Numbered from the stretch's first letter, positions 8,365 to 17,200 are shown. The stretch: DNA of 64,000 nucleotides from an uncultured Clostridia bacterium (GCA_934277615.1 CAKQUV010000001.1:124001-188000); one strand, 5' to 3'. Numbers and translations: made by a program. The notes: generated by a model not told the origin, from the sequence alone.

Positions 8365-8410
8365 ATATCCCTCTAAATGATTTTATTGTCTATTTTTGTG
8401 CGCTATGCGC

Positions 8411-10831
8411 TTATGCTATGATGTTTACGAGCCTGCCCGGCACCACGATAATTTTCTTGGGTGCACCGCTAAGTTGATCCTTGACTGTTTCGAGCGCTGC
8501 TTTTTCGATTTCTTCCTTGCTCGCGCCGTTTGCGACAACCACTCTGCCGCGGAGTTTGGAATTGATTTGTACCGCAAGTTCCACCTCGTCGAGCACCATT
8601 GCGGACGGATCGAATTTGGGATACGCTTGATTGAACACGCTGTACTCTTGTCCGAGCATCTCCCAAAGCTCCTCTGCAAAGTGCGGAGCGAACGGAGCAA
8701 GCAACAACACAAGGTCTTTTGCACAGTCCTTGTAAAACGCGTTCTTCTTGTCAACCGCGCTTTCGTATGCGTAGATTGCGTTGACAAATTCCATAAGACG
8801 AGCAACCGCCGTGTTGAACGAGAAAATACCGAGGTCGTTGGTTACGCACTTGATTGTGTTGTGTCGCACGCGATTGAGCTCCTTTTCCGCCTTTCCGAGC
8901 GGTTTTTCCTCAAAATTGACCTCATAACATTTCTTTACGATGCGCTCCACTCTATCAAAGAAACGATTGATGGAATCTAGACCGTTCTCGTTCCACGGGC
9001 CGCCCTCGATATAGTTGAATCCGAACATGAGATACACTCTGAATATATCTGCTCCGAATTTTGAAATGCTGTCATCGGGAGATACAACGTTGCCGCGAGA
9101 TTTGGACATTTTGTTGCCGTCCGGACCCAGAATTGTGCCTTGGTGAACGAGCGACAAGAACGGTTCGTCAAAGTCGAGATATCCCATATCTCTCAACGCC
9201 TTGGTGAAGAAACGCGCGTACAATAGGTGCATGCAAGCGTGTTCCGCGCCGCCGATGTACTTGTCTACGGGGAGCATCTTGTTTATCCACTCGCTGTCAA
9301 ACGGCTTATCCGCATTGTGTGCGTCGGGGTATCTCAAGAAATACCAACTCGAGCATACGAACGTATCGAGCGTATCCGCGTCGCGTTTTGCAGGACGACC
9401 GCAAATCGGGCAAACGGTATCTTCAAATTCTTTGCACTTTTTGAGCGGTGATTCGCCGTCCGGCGTAAAGTTGACGTTGTGCGGAAGAAGTACGGGCAAA
9501 TCCTTTTCGGGAACGGGCACGTCGCCGCAATGGTCGCAATGGATAATGGGGATAGGCGCGCCCCAGTAGCGTTGACGGCTTACAAGCCAGTCGCGCAAAC
9601 GATAGTTGGTCTTTAAACCGCCCTTGCCCATGCTTTCGAGCTTTTTGAGGATTGCGAGCTTGCCTTCTTCGCTGGTCATACCGTCAAATTCGCCGCTGTT
9701 GCAGAGAATGCCGTATTCGCAGAAAGGCAATTCGTCGTTTTGTCCGTCCTTGCCTTTTATGACTCTCTCTACGGGCAATCCGAGTTTTTGGGCAAACACA
9801 AAGTCGCGCTCGTCGTGAGCCGCAACGCCCATAACCGCACCCGTGCCGTAGCTTGCGATAACGTAGTCGGCAACCAAAATGGGCACTTCTCTGCCGTTGA
9901 TGGGGTTGATTGCATAGGAGCCCGTAAGCACGCCCGTCTTTTCTCTCGTTGAGGACAAGCGGTCTATTTCCGTCGCCATTGCGCTCTTTTCTCTGTATGC
10001 CTCGACAGCCTCTTTCTGCTCGGGAGTTACAACAAGGTCGACAAGCGGGCTTTCGGGAGCAAGAACGACGTAGCTTACGCCGAAAATCGTATCCGCTCTT
10101 GTGGTGAACACTTTGAAAGTAACGTCTTTGCCTTTGACCGCAAATTCGATTTCGCCGCCGTAACTTCTGCCAATCCAGTTCTTTTGCATAAGTTTGGTCT
10201 TTTCAGGCCAATCGAGCTTGTCAAGACCGTCAAGCAATTCGTCCGCATAAGCGGTTATCTTGAAAAACCATTGATTGAGATTCTTGTGCGTAACCTGGCT
10301 TCCGCATCTTTCGCAAATGCCGCCTTGCGCCTGTTCGTTGGCAAGCACGGTGTTGCAGGACGGGCACCAATTGACGGGAGCCTCTTTGCGATATGCCAAG
10401 CCCTTTTTGTAGAGCTGCAAAAACATCCATTGCGTCCACTTGTAGTAATCGGGCATACATGTTTTGATTTCGTAATCCCAATCGTACATTGCGCCGATGC
10501 GTTTGAGCTGATTCTCCATCGTTTCGATGTTTTTGAGAGTGCTTTCTTGGGGGTGAATACCCGTCTTTATGGCGTAGTTTTCCGCAGGCAAACCAAATGC
10601 GTCAAAGCCCATCGGCTGAAACACCTCGTAACCTTGCATTCTCTTGAAGCGCGCAAACGTGTCTGCAGGACCGTAATTGTACCAATGCCCGGCATGAAGT
10701 TTTGCGCCCGAGGGATAAGAAAACATTTCAAGACAATAATATTTCTTATCGACTTTGGAGCGGTCGAACTTATAAAGCCCCGTTTCCGCCCACTTCTTTT
10801 GCCATTTTGCTTCAATTTGCTTATAGTCCAT
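8411..10831 (-). CDS. leuS: Leucine--tRNA ligase
   Basis: Class I synthetase of 806 residues, the normal bacterial length, that charges tRNA-Leu. The HIGH motif is in the form SGAKLHAGHWYNY near residue 40. A zinc-type cysteine set is present (CPSCNTV with ICERCGS), the editing domain follows the first half, and the KMSKS loop is GNKMSKSRGN near residue 575. It is first in a probable leuS-serS-M28 operon and has a consensus-like promoter directly upstream. The gap to the divergent GH5 gene is only 166 bases, too short for a full T-box. Confidence 0.98.
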   Translation of the reverse strand: MDYKQIEAKWQKKWAETGLYKFDRSKVDKKYYCLEMFSYPSGAKLHAGHWYNYGPADTFARFKRMQGYEVFQPMGFDAFGLPAENYAIKTGIHPQESTLKNIETMENQLKRIGAMYDWDYEIKTCMPDYYKWTQWMFLQLYKKGLAYRKEAPVNWCPSCNTVLANEQAQGGICERCGSQVTHKNLNQWFFKITAYADELLDGLDKLDWPEKTKLMQKNWIGRSYGGEIEFAVKGKDVTFKVFTTRADTIFGVSYVVLAPESPLVDLVVTPEQKEAVEAYREKSAMATEIDRLSSTREKTGVLTGSYAINPINGREVPILVADYVIASYGTGAVMGVAAHDERDFVFAQKLGLPVERVIKGKDGQNDELPFCEYGILCNSGEFDGMTSEEGKLAILKKLESMGKGGLKTNYRLRDWLVSRQRYWGAPIPIIHCDHCGDVPVPEKDLPVLLPHNVNFTPDGESPLKKCKEFEDTVCPICGRPAKRDADTLDTFVCSSWYFLRYPDAHNADKPFDSEWINKMLPVDKYIGGAEHACMHLLYARFFTKALRDMGYLDFDEPFLSLVHQGTILGPDGNKMSKSRGNVVSPDDSISKFGADIFRVYLMFGFNYIEGGPWNENGLDSINRFFDRVERIVKKCYEVNFEEKPLGKAEKELNRVRHNTIKCVTNDLGIFSFNTAVARLMEFVNAIYAYESAVDKKNAFYKDCAKDLVLLLAPFAPHFAEELWEMLGQEYSVFNQAYPKFDPSAMVLDEVELAVQINSKLRGRVVVANGASKEEIEKAALETVKDQLSGAPKKIIVVPGRLVNIIA

Positions 10832-10872
10832 AAACTTTAAGCACTCCTATACTCTAAAAATAATAATATTTA

Positions 10873-10901
10873 GTTTAATACCTAAATACCGCTGTTGTCA
10901 A
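10873..10901 (-). promoter_or_regulatory. leuS promoter
   Basis: Minus strand: -35 TTGACA (10896-10901), 17-base spacer, -10 TTAAAC (10873-10878). An alternative -10 TATTAA is two bases nearer. The leuS ribosome site AGGAG lies downstream. Confidence 0.55.
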
Positions 10902-10939
10902 GTAGTAAGAGAAAGCGTGTGGCGTGTGCAAGTGTGGTA

Positions 10940-10968
10940 TTGATTTTAACCAGCAAAAGTGTTAAAAT
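10940..10968 (+). promoter_or_regulatory. Promoter of the GH5 gene
   Basis: -35 TTGATT (10940-10945), 17-base spacer, -10 TAAAAT (10963-10968), 29 bases before the GTG start. Confidence 0.6.
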
Positions 10969-10997
10969 AAATTTTAGTTAAAATATAGGGGTATGTT

Positions 10998-12431
10998 GTG
11001 AAAAAAGTTGGTTTTGCGCTTTTGGCGGTTATATTGGCGTTTTGCACTCTTGCGCTTTGCGCATGCAACGATGACGCGGACAGAGGCAACGGATACGTGC
11101 AGACGCAAGGCGTAAAAATCGTTGACGGCAACGGCAAGGCGATAGGTCTTTACGGTACGAACCTCGGCGGTTGGCTGGTGCAAGAGAGTTGGCTTGTTCC
11201 CACCGACATCGGCAAAGAGTACGGGCAAATCGATATGATGCTCTCGCTTGCAAACAGATTCGAGCTTGACGGCATGAACCGCCTTCTCGACGTGTATATG
11301 GACAACTGGGTTACGGAGGCGGATTTTGAAAGCATCGCAAAACTCGGTTTCAACTGCGTGCGCATTCCCTTCACATACCTCAATCTAACCGACGCCGTAA
11401 TGTTCGACGCAAGCGCAAACGAGTACGTGCGCACTCCTTTTAAGGATTTGCAAATTCGGGAAAGCGGCTTCGCACGCCTCGATTGGGCGCTTCAGATGTG
11501 CCAAAAGTACGGTCTTTACGCCATACTTGACATGCACGGCGCGGTAGGCTCTCAAAGCGGCAACGACCATACCGGCGATATCGCTTACCCAAACGGCGGA
11601 CTGCTTTGGAAAAACGACGAAACGGGCGAAATCTGCCGTCAGAAAAACAAAGAAATCTGGGTTGCGATTGCCGAAAGATACAAGGACAACAAGACGGTTG
11701 CGATGTACGACCTTCTCAACGAGCCGGGCATAAAAACGACTTTCGGACAATTGACGAGCAGCAAAACGGCGGATTATCACGACGAACTTTACAAGGCAAT
11801 CCGCGAAGTCGATTCCAAGCACGTGATTTGCATGGAATCCTGCTGGTCGGCAATCAATATCCCCAACCCCTCGGAATACGGCTGGACCAACGTCGTATAC
11901 GAATATCATCACTACAATTGGGCGAGCAACGGCATATCCAACGACGTGTATTACGCAAACCTTGTCAACGACAACAATTCCGCAAAAGATTATAACGTGC
12001 CGATTTTGATTGGCGAATTCAACGTTTGGGGCGATTCCCACAGCGACAAAGCAAACAAATGGGGCTCATCCCGCACTTCCACTCAAACGGACGAAGAGGC
12101 TTGGAACGGCGCAATGGAACTTTATTGCGACCTCGGCTGGAACTTCACCACGTGGAACTTCAAACATGCCGCCGAGCACTCCTCTTGGGGCGTCTTCAAC
12201 TACAAAAAAGACGTCGTGGATATGGACAAACAAGCCAACTACCTCACCATGACGGAAGAAGAAATCGCAACGATTTGGGCAAGACACAACTCGAAAAACT
12301 ACACCGTAAACCAAACGCTCGTCGATTGTATTATTCCGCATATCGCGCATTTCAACGTGAACGGCAACGACACGAGAAGCACGGACGAGCTTGACAAAGA
12401 CTATTACATTCTCCGTCAAAACTACACTTGA
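10998..12431 (+). CDS. Glycoside hydrolase family 5 lipoprotein
   Basis: A 477-residue secreted endoglucanase-type enzyme. The N-terminus is a lipoprotein signal (hydrophobic residues 5-20, lipobox ending LALC at Cys21), so it should be anchored to the outer face of the membrane. The GH5 fold is recognised by YGTNLGGWLVQESW near residue 52, FNCVRIPF, LDMHGAVGSQ, the acid/base Glu242 in DLLNEPG and the nucleophile Glu340 in ILIGEFNVWG. Retaining beta-glycan cleavage is expected; the exact substrate (beta-1,4- or beta-1,3-glucan, or another) cannot be read. Translation starts at GTG 10998, because the ATG five bases earlier runs straight into a stop. AGGGG is the ribosome site. Confidence 0.9.
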   Translation: MKKVGFALLAVILAFCTLALCACNDDADRGNGYVQTQGVKIVDGNGKAIGLYGTNLGGWLVQESWLVPTDIGKEYGQIDMMLSLANRFELDGMNRLLDVYMDNWVTEADFESIAKLGFNCVRIPFTYLNLTDAVMFDASANEYVRTPFKDLQIRESGFARLDWALQMCQKYGLYAILDMHGAVGSQSGNDHTGDIAYPNGGLLWKNDETGEICRQKNKEIWVAIAERYKDNKTVAMYDLLNEPGIKTTFGQLTSSKTADYHDELYKAIREVDSKHVICMESCWSAINIPNPSEYGWTNVVYEYHHYNWASNGISNDVYYANLVNDNNSAKDYNVPILIGEFNVWGDSHSDKANKWGSSRTSTQTDEEAWNGAMELYCDLGWNFTTWNFKHAAEHSSWGVFNYKKDVVDMDKQANYLTMTEEEIATIWARHNSKNYTVNQTLVDCIIPHIAHFNVNGNDTRSTDELDKDYYILRQNYT

Positions 12432-12465
12432 ACAAAATAGTACCGCTACAATAAACCGCTAAGTG

Positions 12466-12494
12466 TGGACACAAGGCTCGCTTTGTGCTACAAT
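12466..12494 (+). promoter_or_regulatory. Promoter of tmk-holB-ricT
   Basis: -35 TGGACA (12466-12471), 17-base spacer, -10 TACAAT (12489-12494), 28 bases before the tmk ATG. Confidence 0.65.
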
Positions 12495-12521
12495 AATTCA
12501 ATCAAAACAGGAAGAGGCATT

Positions 12522-13133
12522 ATGTTTGTTTCATTCGAAGGTTGCGAAGGCGTAGGAAAATCCACGCAACTCAAACTACTCAAAAACTATCTCGACTCCA
12601 CTTCTCAGGAGGCGGTTTACGTTCGCGAGCCGGGAAGCACGGACATCAGCGAGCAAATCCGCAAAGTCATTCTCAATCCGCAAAATACCGCTATGACGGA
12701 CGTTACGGAGGCATATCTTTATGCCTCGAGCCGCGCGCAACTCGTGCGTGAAGTCATCAAGCCCGCACTCGCAGAAGGCAAGCTTGTGATATGCGACAGA
12801 TACGTGGACAGTTCGGTTGCGTATCAGGGCTACGGAAGAGGTATGGGCGCGGATAAAATCTGGCAAATAAACGCCAATGCTATCGACGGTTGTTTGCCCG
12901 ATATCACCGTTTTCCTCGACTTGAAACCGAGCGAATCCTGGCGCACTTTCAGAATGCCCGACGACAGATTGGAACAAGAATCCAACGAGTTTTTTGACAA
13001 GGTATATGAGGGCTTTGATAACGAAATCAAGCGTTCAAACGGTCGTTTTGTGCGTATAAAACCCGATTTCGATAAAAACGTAACCTCTCAGAAGATAATT
13101 CAGGCATTGAGAGAAAGAGGTGCGATAAAGTGA
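12522..13133 (+). CDS. tmk: Thymidylate kinase
   Basis: Phosphorylates dTMP to dTDP for DNA synthesis. The 203-residue protein starts MFVSFEGCEGVGKSTQ with a P-loop, followed by the dTMP-binding REPGSTDISEQIR and the DRYVDSSVAYQGYGRG motif. I chose ATG 12522, preceded by GGAAGAGG and directly in front of the P-loop strand; an upstream in-frame ATG would add 19 residues overlapping the promoter. Its stop overlaps the holB start (GTGA). The LID region in SWRTFRMPDDRLEQE lacks the usual run of two or three Arg residues, a small oddity. Confidence 0.95.
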   Translation: MFVSFEGCEGVGKSTQLKLLKNYLDSTSQEAVYVREPGSTDISEQIRKVILNPQNTAMTDVTEAYLYASSRAQLVREVIKPALAEGKLVICDRYVDSSVAYQGYGRGMGADKIWQINANAIDGCLPDITVFLDLKPSESWRTFRMPDDRLEQESNEFFDKVYEGFDNEIKRSNGRFVRIKPDFDKNVTSQKIIQALRERGAIK

Positions 13134-14104
13134 ACGAAATCACCTTTGAAAAATCTTTGCGTGCGTCAAAAGCGTTTTCGCTGATAAGCAGCGATTTAAA
13201 GACGGGGCTTGGCCACGCCTATATGGTCGTATCCCCCGACGACGAAATCGTGGACGAGCTTTTTATGCTTACGGCGGCGAGCGTATATTGCGTATCGCAC
13301 GAGGCTTGCCTCGATTGCGCAGAGTGCAAAAAGGTGCTTCACAACAACCAGCCCGACATCTATCACCTCTACCCCGTAAAAGACAAAATCAAGGTTGAGG
13401 ACATCGAAGGGCTTTTGGACACGGTATCTGTCAAATCGCTTTCGGGGCGCAAACTTTATTTTATCCACAGAGCAGATTTGATGAACGTACAAGCGCAAAA
13501 CAAACTTCTCAAAACGCTTGAGGAGCCGCCGTCGGACGTAACCATTTTTCTCGGCGTCGCCAACGAGGCAGGCATGCTCGACACCATAAAGTCGCGCACG
13601 AGAGAGATTTACGTCGATATATTTGACGAGGACGTCGTGTATGAGGCGATGCTTGCGCTGGGGCTTGACAAAGAAATGAGCGCTATTGCCGCCGCCTGCA
13701 GCGAGGGGCAGCTGGGCAAGGCTCGCAAAATAGCCACTTCTCCAAAATACGCCGATTTATACAAGAGCGCGCTTTACGTCCTCAATAACCTTTCGCGCAG
13801 CAGCGACGTAGTGAAGGTGGACGGGCTTATCGCAACGCAAGAGGACATACAAGGATTTTTGGACGTTCTCTCCATTATTTTGCGCGATATGCTCGTAAGC
13901 AAACAAAACGAAAAAATGATGTTGTCCAAACACGTAAGCGAGGACATAATAAATTTGAGCAGCCGATACAGCGAGCGCGCCATTGCGGAGATTATCCTCA
14001 AAATCAACGCCGTGCGCAAGAAACTTGCTCTCAACGTCAGCGCAATCGCGACGATTGACGACTTGCTCTTCTCTATATTGGAGGTCAGACACAAATGGCA
14101 GTAA
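13130..14104 (+). CDS. holB: DNA polymerase III delta' subunit
   Basis: Clamp-loader subunit of 324 residues. It has the AAA+ fold with a four-cysteine zinc module (CVSHEACLDCAECK, about residues 54-67). The family hallmark AQNKLLKTLEEPP is followed by the SRT element in IKSRTREIYV. As in other delta' proteins there is no working P-loop. The gene starts with GTG overlapping the tmk stop by four bases and ends ten bases inside ricT. The tmk-holB-ricT order is standard in Firmicutes. Confidence 0.93.
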   Translation: MNEITFEKSLRASKAFSLISSDLKTGLGHAYMVVSPDDEIVDELFMLTAASVYCVSHEACLDCAECKKVLHNNQPDIYHLYPVKDKIKVEDIEGLLDTVSVKSLSGRKLYFIHRADLMNVQAQNKLLKTLEEPPSDVTIFLGVANEAGMLDTIKSRTREIYVDIFDEDVVYEAMLALGLDKEMSAIAAACSEGQLGKARKIATSPKYADLYKSALYVLNNLSRSSDVVKVDGLIATQEDIQGFLDVLSIILRDMLVSKQNEKMMLSKHVSEDIINLSSRYSERAIAEIILKINAVRKKLALNVSAIATIDDLLFSILEVRHKWQ

Positions 14105-14949
14105 TTGTCGGAATAAAATTCAAAAACACCAACAAAGTGTATTACTTCGATCCCAAGGGTATCGAATTCAGCGAAGGCGACGGCGTGATTGTGGAAACGG
14201 CGCGCGGTTTGGAATACGCCACTTGCACCATTCCCAACAAGGACATGGACGAAAAAGAAATCGTGCAACCCTTGAAACCCGTCGTGCGCAAAGCCACCCC
14301 CGAAGACGTCAAAAAGGTGGAGAAAAACAGGCAAGACAAAGAGCACGCACTCAAAGTCATACGTGAAAAAGTTGCGGAAATGAACATCGATATGAAGCTC
14401 GTCGACGCCGAATACACCTTTGACCGCTCCAAACTCATCTTCTACTTCACCGCAGAAGGCAGAGTGGATTTCAGAGAACTCGTGCGCGTGCTTGCGTCCA
14501 TATTCAAAGTGCGTATAGAACTCCGCCAAATTTACGAGCGCGACGACACTAAAATGCGCGGCGCGCTTGCTCCTTGCGGCCGCCCCTGCTGCTGCACCAC
14601 CCACTTGCCGGACTTTGAAAAAGTGTCCATAAAAATGGCAAAAGTGCAAGGCTTGAGCCTCAATCCGCAAAAAATCAGCGGCGTTTGCGGCCGACTTATG
14701 TGCTGCTTGAAGTACGAAAACGCCTATTACAGCGAAGTGTACAAACTTATGCCCAAAGTCGGCAGCAAGGTCAAAACTCCCGACGGCGAAGGCACGGTTG
14801 AATCCAACGACCTCATAAAGCAAACCGCCCGAGTGAAAGTTATGCTCAAAGACGGCAGTTTCGATGTCAAAACCTACGCCCTCGGCGATATGAAAATCAG
14901 CGAACGCCAATCCACGGCAGAGATTGACGCCCTTCCCGACCACGAATAA
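14095..14949 (+). CDS. ricT: PSP1/RicT-family protein
   Basis: Homolog of Bacillus YaaT/RicT, part of the RicAFT complex that affects RNase Y-dependent mRNA maturation, sporulation and competence, and carries iron-sulfur clusters in Bacillus. The 284-residue protein has the PSP1 C-terminal domain in its centre. The conserved cysteine-rich core is GRPCCCTTHLPDF near residue 162-174 followed by GVCGRLMCCLKYE near residue 199-211. The start at 14095 lies inside the end of holB. The stop is immediately followed by the half-copy of the structured RNA described here. Confidence 0.93.
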   Translation: MAVIVGIKFKNTNKVYYFDPKGIEFSEGDGVIVETARGLEYATCTIPNKDMDEKEIVQPLKPVVRKATPEDVKKVEKNRQDKEHALKVIREKVAEMNIDMKLVDAEYTFDRSKLIFYFTAEGRVDFRELVRVLASIFKVRIELRQIYERDDTKMRGALAPCGRPCCCTTHLPDFEKVSIKMAKVQGLSLNPQKISGVCGRLMCCLKYENAYYSEVYKLMPKVGSKVKTPDGEGTVESNDLIKQTARVKVMLKDGSFDVKTYALGDMKISERQSTAEIDALPDHE

Positions 14950-14963
14950 AACGGCGCGAGAAA

Positions 14964-15000
14964 GCGAATAACTTCGGCAGAGCCGTCCGATTGTAACGGC
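14964..15000 (+). ncRNA. Half copy (C) of a structured 3'-end RNA motif
   Basis: Starting 15 bases after the ricT stop is GCGAATAACTTCGGCAG, the conserved 5' strand of the motif found in full downstream of gdhA and of the 43-aa gene. A small stem GCCGT/ACGGC follows. The expected 3' strand (TTGTTCTTCAT) is missing and the XRE gene begins instead, so this copy looks truncated. Confidence 0.45.
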
Positions 15001-15021
15001 ATACAAATAAAACCATCGCTT

Positions 15022-15222
15022 ATGATATGTGCTGAACGAATAAAAGAGTTGAGGCAAGAGAAAAACCTTTCACAAAGTGTGCTTGCTCAAAAAATCGGCG
15101 TAAGTCAAAAGGCTATTGACTACTGGGAGCGTGGCATCAACGAACCCAAGGCGACCTATATCGTTCGTTTGGCAGACTTTTTTGACGTATCGACGGATTA
15201 TTTGCTTGGTAGAGAAAATTAA
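15022..15222 (+). CDS. Small XRE-family regulator
   Basis: A 66-residue Cro/C1-type helix-turn-helix protein: LSQSVLAQKIGVSQKAIDYW is the HTH, and the tail LADFFDVSTDYLLGREN is like the regulator at 4455. No good ribosome site precedes the ATG. It lies between the truncated RNA copy C (plus strand) and the full RNA copy B (minus strand), so it may have entered with, or disrupted, these elements. Target unknown. Confidence 0.8.
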   Translation: MICAERIKELRQEKNLSQSVLAQKIGVSQKAIDYWERGINEPKATYIVRLADFFDVSTDYLLGREN

Positions 15223-15293
15223 AAACCTCTTATATTTAGCGCGTTTGCAAAACTTCGATATTTAAGCCCCTTGAACAACAATCCTAATTCCCT

Positions 15294-15424
15294 CTATAAA
15301 AAACGCGATAAACAGATGAAGAACAAGAAAGGACTGTTCGCACGGCAACCCTAATTTACTTTGCGTAAATGAGTTGACGGGCGGACAGTCCTGCCGAAGT
15401 TGTTCGCTGTTTAGCGCGTTTTTT
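15294..15424 (-). ncRNA. Structured 3'-end RNA motif, copy B
   Basis: On the minus strand this starts three bases after the stop of the 43-aa gene. The outer stem AAAAAACGCG-TAAACAG pairs with CTGTTTA-CGCGTTTTTT, and T residues at the end could terminate transcription. Inside it are CGAACAACTTCGGCAG on the 5' side and TTTCTTGTTCTTCATC on the 3' side, which can pair through GAACAA/TTGTTC. An inner stem GGACTGT/ACAGTCC and a variable tip follow. Copy A after gdhA has the same single-stranded words but different stem sequences. Confidence 0.7.
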
Positions 15425-15426
15425 GC

Positions 15427-15558
15427 TTACTTGCAGTCTTTGCAGTCGGAAACGCCCTTCTTCGCACGAGATTTCGTCGTCTTCTCTACTTTCGGTTCGC
15501 CGCAATGGCAGCCTTCGGATTTCTTGGTTTGTTTGCCGGTTGAATTTGTTTTTGCCAT
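15427..15558 (-). CDS. Small cysteine-rich protein, 43 aa
   Basis: A very short gene with an excellent ribosome site (AAAGGAG, seven bases before the ATG). The protein is Lys-, Thr- and Ser-rich, with two cysteine pairs: EGCHCGEPK in the middle and SDCKDCK at the extreme C-terminus. It could bind a metal through CxC and CxxC. It is followed at once by the structured RNA copy B. I do not recognise a family. Support is the ribosome site, the paired cysteines and the placement; the short length is the main doubt. Confidence 0.65.
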   Translation of the reverse strand: MAKTNSTGKQTKKSEGCHCGEPKVEKTTKSRAKKGVSDCKDCK

Positions 15559-15651
15559 AAATATCTCCTTTTATTTTGAGGCGTTGTGCCTCGGGTTATC
15601 CGTTTGAGCGGATTTGATTATAGTATGGTGAAAAGCGTGTGTTTATATACC

Positions 15652-15679
15652 TTGCGCAATCAAAAAATTGTGGTATAAT
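15652..15679 (+). promoter_or_regulatory. ung promoter
   Basis: -35 TTGCGC (15652-15657), 16-base spacer, -10 TATAAT (15674-15679). The expected start point coincides with the ATG at 15686, so the mRNA would have no leader. Confidence 0.6.
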
Positions 15680-15685
15680 ATGGAT

Positions 15686-16357
15686 ATGGTCAATATAGGA
15701 AACAGTTGGGATGCAATACTGAAAGAGGATTTTGAGAGCGAAAGTTATCAAAATCTGCGCAAATTTTTGGCGCAAGAGTATCGTGCGCATACGGTTTATC
15801 CCGATATGCACGACATTTTCAACGCGCTAAAAGCAACACCCTACGAGGCGGTGAAAGCGGTGATTTTGGGACAAGACCCCTATCACGGAGAAGGACAAGC
15901 TCACGGTATGTGCTTTTCCGTAAAGCCAAACGTCCCCGCTCCGCCCTCGCTTGTCAACATATTCAAGGAAATCGAGAGCGACGTAGGCGTAAAAAACACG
16001 TCGCCGTACCTTGTCAACTGGGCAAAGCAAGGCGTACTTCTTCTCAACACCGTGCTCACCGTGCGCGAAGGACAGCCCAACTCGCATAGGGGCATGGGCT
16101 GGGAAGTGCTGACAGACAGCATTATAAGAAAACTCAACGCGCGCAAAGAGCCTATCGTGTTTATGCTTTGGGGCGCAAACGCACGCTCCAAAAAGGCGTT
16201 GATAACCAATCCGCAACACTTGATTTTGGAATGTCCGCACCCCTCGCCCTTGTCGGCATACGCAGGATTTTTCGGCTGCAAGCACTTCTCAAAGTGCAAC
16301 GACTTCCTCGCAAAGCACGGACAAACGCCCATTGACTGGCGCACGGACGTACAATAA
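15686..16357 (+). CDS. ung: Uracil-DNA glycosylase
   Basis: Family 1 UDG that removes uracil from DNA in base excision repair. The water-activating loop is ILGQDPYHGEGQAHG near residue 62-76, and the minor-groove loop is ECPHPSPLSAYAGFFG near residue 180-195. The roughly 223-residue length is normal. Two in-frame ATGs are possible, 15680 and 15686. I prefer 15686 because it sits seven bases after the -10 element and gives MVNIGNSWD, the usual family N-terminus. There is no Shine-Dalgarno site, which fits a leaderless mRNA. Confidence 0.95.
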   Translation: MVNIGNSWDAILKEDFESESYQNLRKFLAQEYRAHTVYPDMHDIFNALKATPYEAVKAVILGQDPYHGEGQAHGMCFSVKPNVPAPPSLVNIFKEIESDVGVKNTSPYLVNWAKQGVLLLNTVLTVREGQPNSHRGMGWEVLTDSIIRKLNARKEPIVFMLWGANARSKKALITNPQHLILECPHPSPLSAYAGFFGCKHFSKCNDFLAKHGQTPIDWRTDVQ

Positions 16358-16375
16358 GAATATAAGAGGTATTAT

Positions 16376-16597
16376 ATGGATATCGCAAGAATAAACGAAC
16401 TGGCAAAAAAGGCAAAAACCGTCGAACTCACCGACGAGGAAAAAGCCGAGCAAGCAAAACTCCGCAAGGAATATATCCAAAGCGTCGTGGGCGACTTGCG
16501 CTCGCAACTTGACAACACCTACGTGCTGGACAAGGACGAAAACAAGGTCAAACTCACCGACTACAACAAAAATAACCAACCCCCGACGGATAAATAA
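16376..16597 (+). CDS. DUF896-family protein
   Basis: A 73-residue protein of the DUF896/YnzC family, small helical-hairpin proteins of Firmicutes with no settled function. The family signature is plain: IARINELAKKAKTVELTDEE followed by an Ala/Lys/Glu-rich helix, then RKEYIQSVVGDLRSQLDN. The start has AAGAGGT upstream. It follows ung by 18 bases and is probably co-transcribed with it. Confidence 0.9.
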   Translation: MDIARINELAKKAKTVELTDEEKAEQAKLRKEYIQSVVGDLRSQLDNTYVLDKDENKVKLTDYNKNNQPPTDK

Positions 16598-16598
16598 C

Positions 16599-16627
16599 TT
16601 GATAATTGTCCGCACACGGATTATAAT
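16599..16627 (+). promoter_or_regulatory. apt promoter
   Basis: -35 TTGATA (16599-16604), 17-base spacer, -10 TATAAT (16622-16627), 30 bases before the start codon. Confidence 0.7.
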
Positions 16628-16657
16628 AAAAACTCAGTCAAACATCAGAGGGAAACA

Positions 16658-17200
16658 ATGGACAGATTTTACACCGTTGACATCAAAGGCTACAAAGCCG
16701 ATTTACCTATACTTCCGCTCCCCAACGGGATTAGTATTTGCTTTTTCAACTTGCACGGCAATCAAGAGATGACCGAGCATTGCGGAAAAGAACTTGCCAA
16801 ACTTCTCCACGGCTGCGATATCGTTCTCACCGCAGAGTCCAAAGGCTTGCAACTCTCGCACGTAATCGCGCGTGAACTCGGACAAAAGTATTACGCCGTA
16901 TGCCGCAAGTCCAAAAAGCTCTATATGCAGGACGGCATAGAAACAAGCGTGCAATCAATCACCACGGGCGGCACTCAAACGCTGTATTTGTCCAAGCATG
17001 ACGCAGACCTTCTCAAAGGCAAGAAAGTGGCAATCGTCGACGACGTGGTATCCACCGGCGGCAGCCTCAAAGGTCTTGAACAAATCGTAAATCTCGCAGG
17101 CGGAATTATCTACAAAAAGGCTTTCGTACTTGCAGAGGGCGATGCGGCAAACCGCGACGATATAGTGTATCTCGCAAAGATTCCAATCATCACAGACTAA
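16658..17200 (+). CDS. apt: Adenine phosphoribosyltransferase-like protein
   Basis: A 180-residue type I phosphoribosyltransferase of purine salvage. The PRPP-binding signature is VAIVDDVVSTGGSLKGL near residue 124-140, with the flexible-loop region before it. The sequence order and length resemble adenine PRTases (TAESKGLQLSHVIARELGQ near residue 58). An N-terminal extension and the KSKKLYMQDG segment differ from textbook Apt, and xanthine specificity cannot be excluded. A good ribosome site (AGAGGG) and a consensus promoter precede it. Confidence 0.8.
   Translation: MDRFYTVDIKGYKADLPILPLPNGISICFFNLHGNQEMTEHCGKELAKLLHGCDIVLTAESKGLQLSHVIARELGQKYYAVCRKSKKLYMQDGIETSVQSITTGGTQTLYLSKHDADLLKGKKVAIVDDVVSTGGSLKGLEQIVNLAGGIIYKKAFVLAEGDAANRDDIVYLAKIPIITD

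Noticed and set aside
10832..10997. T-box riboswitch upstream of leuS
   Set aside because: The gap is only 166 bases and is shared with the divergent GH5 promoter. I see no T-box sequence or antiterminator.
13774..15057. Minus-strand open frame of 427 codons
   Set aside because: Covers holB and ricT in antisense and has no family features.
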